From Gracilaria gracilis (lineage: Eukaryota; Rhodophyta; Florideophyceae; Gracilariales; Gracilariaceae): a stretch of DNA of 49,099 nucleotides. The stretch covers positions 1 to 49,099 of the forward strand of contig JARGSG010000186.1 in assembly GCA_030374805.1 (NCBI GenBank), read 5' to 3'. A program made the translations under genes and the position numbers. The notes beneath the pieces are model-generated. The model searched no databases. It saw only the letters and a program-made list of their open reading frames with translations, and was not told the DNA's origin. Positions 47,906 to 49,099 of the stretch are shown piece after piece; positions within the stretch are counted from its first letter, which is position 1, and each line of letters begins with the position of its first letter.

Positions 47906-48239
47906 AATGATTCGGATGCCTCGGAACAAAGAAACTAAAAGGAGGGATCGGTTTTTCGGTTGCAGAGATCCAGGAGAGTATGAGAGAATGAACGACTAGA
48001 CGGCCTGCGTTTGTGCACGATTACGATTTTTTACAAAAAGTACCGTAAGAAAACAAAATAATCACCTATCCAAGAATACTAAAGCTTCCTGAAAGCGTCT
48101 GGCTTCAGCTGCTGAATCTGGCGTGTTCTCTAGCGCGCTCGCATTATCACACCGATCTAAACCATTGAAAATGCTTTCAGGTATATGTATTTGAATCGTG
48201 AACTTCTTTTTCATTCTTTCCTCAAGTGGAGAGGGCCAC
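47906..48239. other. Intergenic; possible displaced C-terminal frame
   Basis: On the minus strand a frame without ATG (48259 down to 48062) overlaps the end of the Myb gene by 20 bases and reads like protein (WPSPLEERMKKKFTIQIHIP...). It may be the original C-terminus after a frameshift. Nothing else seen. Confidence 0.35.
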
Positions 48240-49007
48240 TCAGGAACTACTATCGTCAAACTCCAGTAGGGGAGGAGAAACTGCCTTCCTTTTCGTCCTC
48301 CTCTTTCTGATGCTCACGTATCCTAGCATTCGGGCTCTATCCTTTAGACTGGTTTGAAGTCGTACAAATCCATTTGGAATAAACAACTCCTTCTGCATAC
48401 GACTCCAGCTCCCGACTCCATACTGTTCAATACCTTGGCGTAGTAATTTGTCTTCCCTGGGTGAGAATGAACCAGTCCTCAGTTGCAGTTCAGAGGCCTC
48501 GCCCGTAGTTGAAAACTTTTGGTTCCACCCAAGAGATCTCTTTTTTTCCTTACTGGTCCTTGATCTCTTCTGAGCAACACCATCATCTGAATCATCGTCA
48601 GAAAACAGATGAATCTTCAATATCTCATCAGCCTCATTGCCTTTCACTTTATCAAGGTTGCTGGCCAAATTCTTCTCCGTTTCTTGACCGAGGCAAATTA
48701 TATTGGTGAAAACTTCATCAAGTTTCTCCTCCTCCCTGTCAATGATATGTTGGACGGAGGTTAACAGGGATGAAACACCTAACTGGTCAATAGACAACCC
48801 TCTGGCCCCATTGTACCTTTCGATCATATACTCTTTCAATGACTTCATTTCGCTCCTGAAGATGTCTTCATTCAAGAAAGGCTTCCATTTCACAAAACGA
48901 GATTTGCAATTCGAACCCAGCTTTTTCAGCACATGAACTTCACCTGAGCCACTAAGAACGGTGGATTTCACCAGAGAGATAACAGCTCTAAACAGTCTTG
49001 TTGTCAA
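48240..49007 (-). CDS. Telobox-type Myb/SANT protein, 5' end uncertain
   Basis: The frame covers 255 residues from a TTG at 49007 and stays open upstream to a stop near 49073, without any ATG; the first in-frame ATG is at 48848 (residue 54), giving about 202 residues. Either that is the start or an upstream exon is missing. Residues 180-228 form a Myb/SANT repeat, FSPREDKLLRQGIEQYGVGSW...LQTSLKDRARML, whose third helix ends in LKDRAR, like the VDLKDKWR telobox of telomere-repeat-binding proteins. The first Trp is Phe. A nuclear signal (RKRRTKRK, 234-241) follows; an acidic patch (SDDDSDD) precedes. It is probably a DNA-binding protein; telomere binding is possible but unproven. Confidence 0.65.
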   Translation of the reverse strand: MTTRLFRAVISLVKSTVLSGSGEVHVLKKLGSNCKSRFVKWKPFLNEDIFRSEMKSLKEYMIERYNGARGLSIDQLGVSSLLTSVQHIIDREEEKLDEVFTNIICLGQETEKNLASNLDKVKGNEADEILKIHLFSDDDSDDGVAQKRSRTSKEKKRSLGWNQKFSTTGEASELQLRTGSFSPREDKLLRQGIEQYGVGSWSRMQKELFIPNGFVRLQTSLKDRARMLGYVSIRKRRTKRKAVSPPLLEFDDSSS

Positions 49008-49099
49008 AGCACTGTTACTTCCATTAATGAAGATGTATGTGCTCCTATTAGTAGAGAATAGAGTTGTTTCTCAGAGATTTCATTCAATTGCATGTCGTT
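49008..49099. other. Window edge
   Basis: Continuation of the open frame of the Myb gene for about 65 bases, then a stop; TACTAATAG near 49047-49056 (minus strand) could be a branch point or splice region. Too short to decide. Confidence 0.3.

Overview
The window reads as the left end of a linear eukaryotic chromosome. It opens with about 620 bases of C-rich telomeric repeat. Protein genes are long and mostly intronless. One small gene (16811-17123) has two introns with consensus GTAAGT donors, and eukaryote-only domains (Ulp1 protease, SET, PIF1, telobox Myb) are present. An intron-poor alga fits best. The long G-runs of the telomere recall the AATGGGGGG repeat of the red alga Cyanidioschyzon, so a red alga is a reasonable but unproven guess. 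No rRNA, tRNA or CRISPR was seen.

Region 1 (1-2.4 kb): the telomere, a gene whose stop codon lies inside the first telomeric repeat, and a minisatellite.

Region 2 (2.4-14.1 kb), 'element A': a ParB-like/Ulp1 protease fusion on + and a Crypton-type tyrosine recombinase on -, convergent. Nine copies of a 25-bp palindrome with core GCGGAACAWTGTTCCGC lie between and outside them; I saw none elsewhere.

Region 3 (14.1-17.5 kb): a 9-bp minisatellite, gene-poor DNA with a possible retroelement scar, and the tiny spliced zinc-finger gene.

Region 4 (17.5-49.1 kb), 'zone B': a phosphotransferase-type kinase and a VRK/CK1-like pseudokinase (divergent); a 1843-residue orphan and a PIF1 helicase (divergent); an orphan; a ParB-like/degenerate methyltransferase protein; a ParB-like/2OG-Fe(II) dioxygenase protein divergent from a DNA methyltransferase-SET fusion; a frameshifted cysteine-protease-like gene; another orphan; and a telobox Myb protein. 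Zone B has two palindrome families of its own: a 32-bp one (arms ACGTGTARAATGCA and its complement), usually upstream of genes, and TGTCCTAGGACA.

The two zones look like one or two large mobile elements inserted near a chromosome end. The repeated theme is a bacterial-type ParB-like domain joined to a eukaryotic chromatin or SUMO effector, next to DNA and histone methylation enzymes and zone-specific palindromes. My inference is a self-encoded system that marks, reads and possibly erases modifications on the element's own DNA. All domain calls come from motif reading by eye, without database searches.
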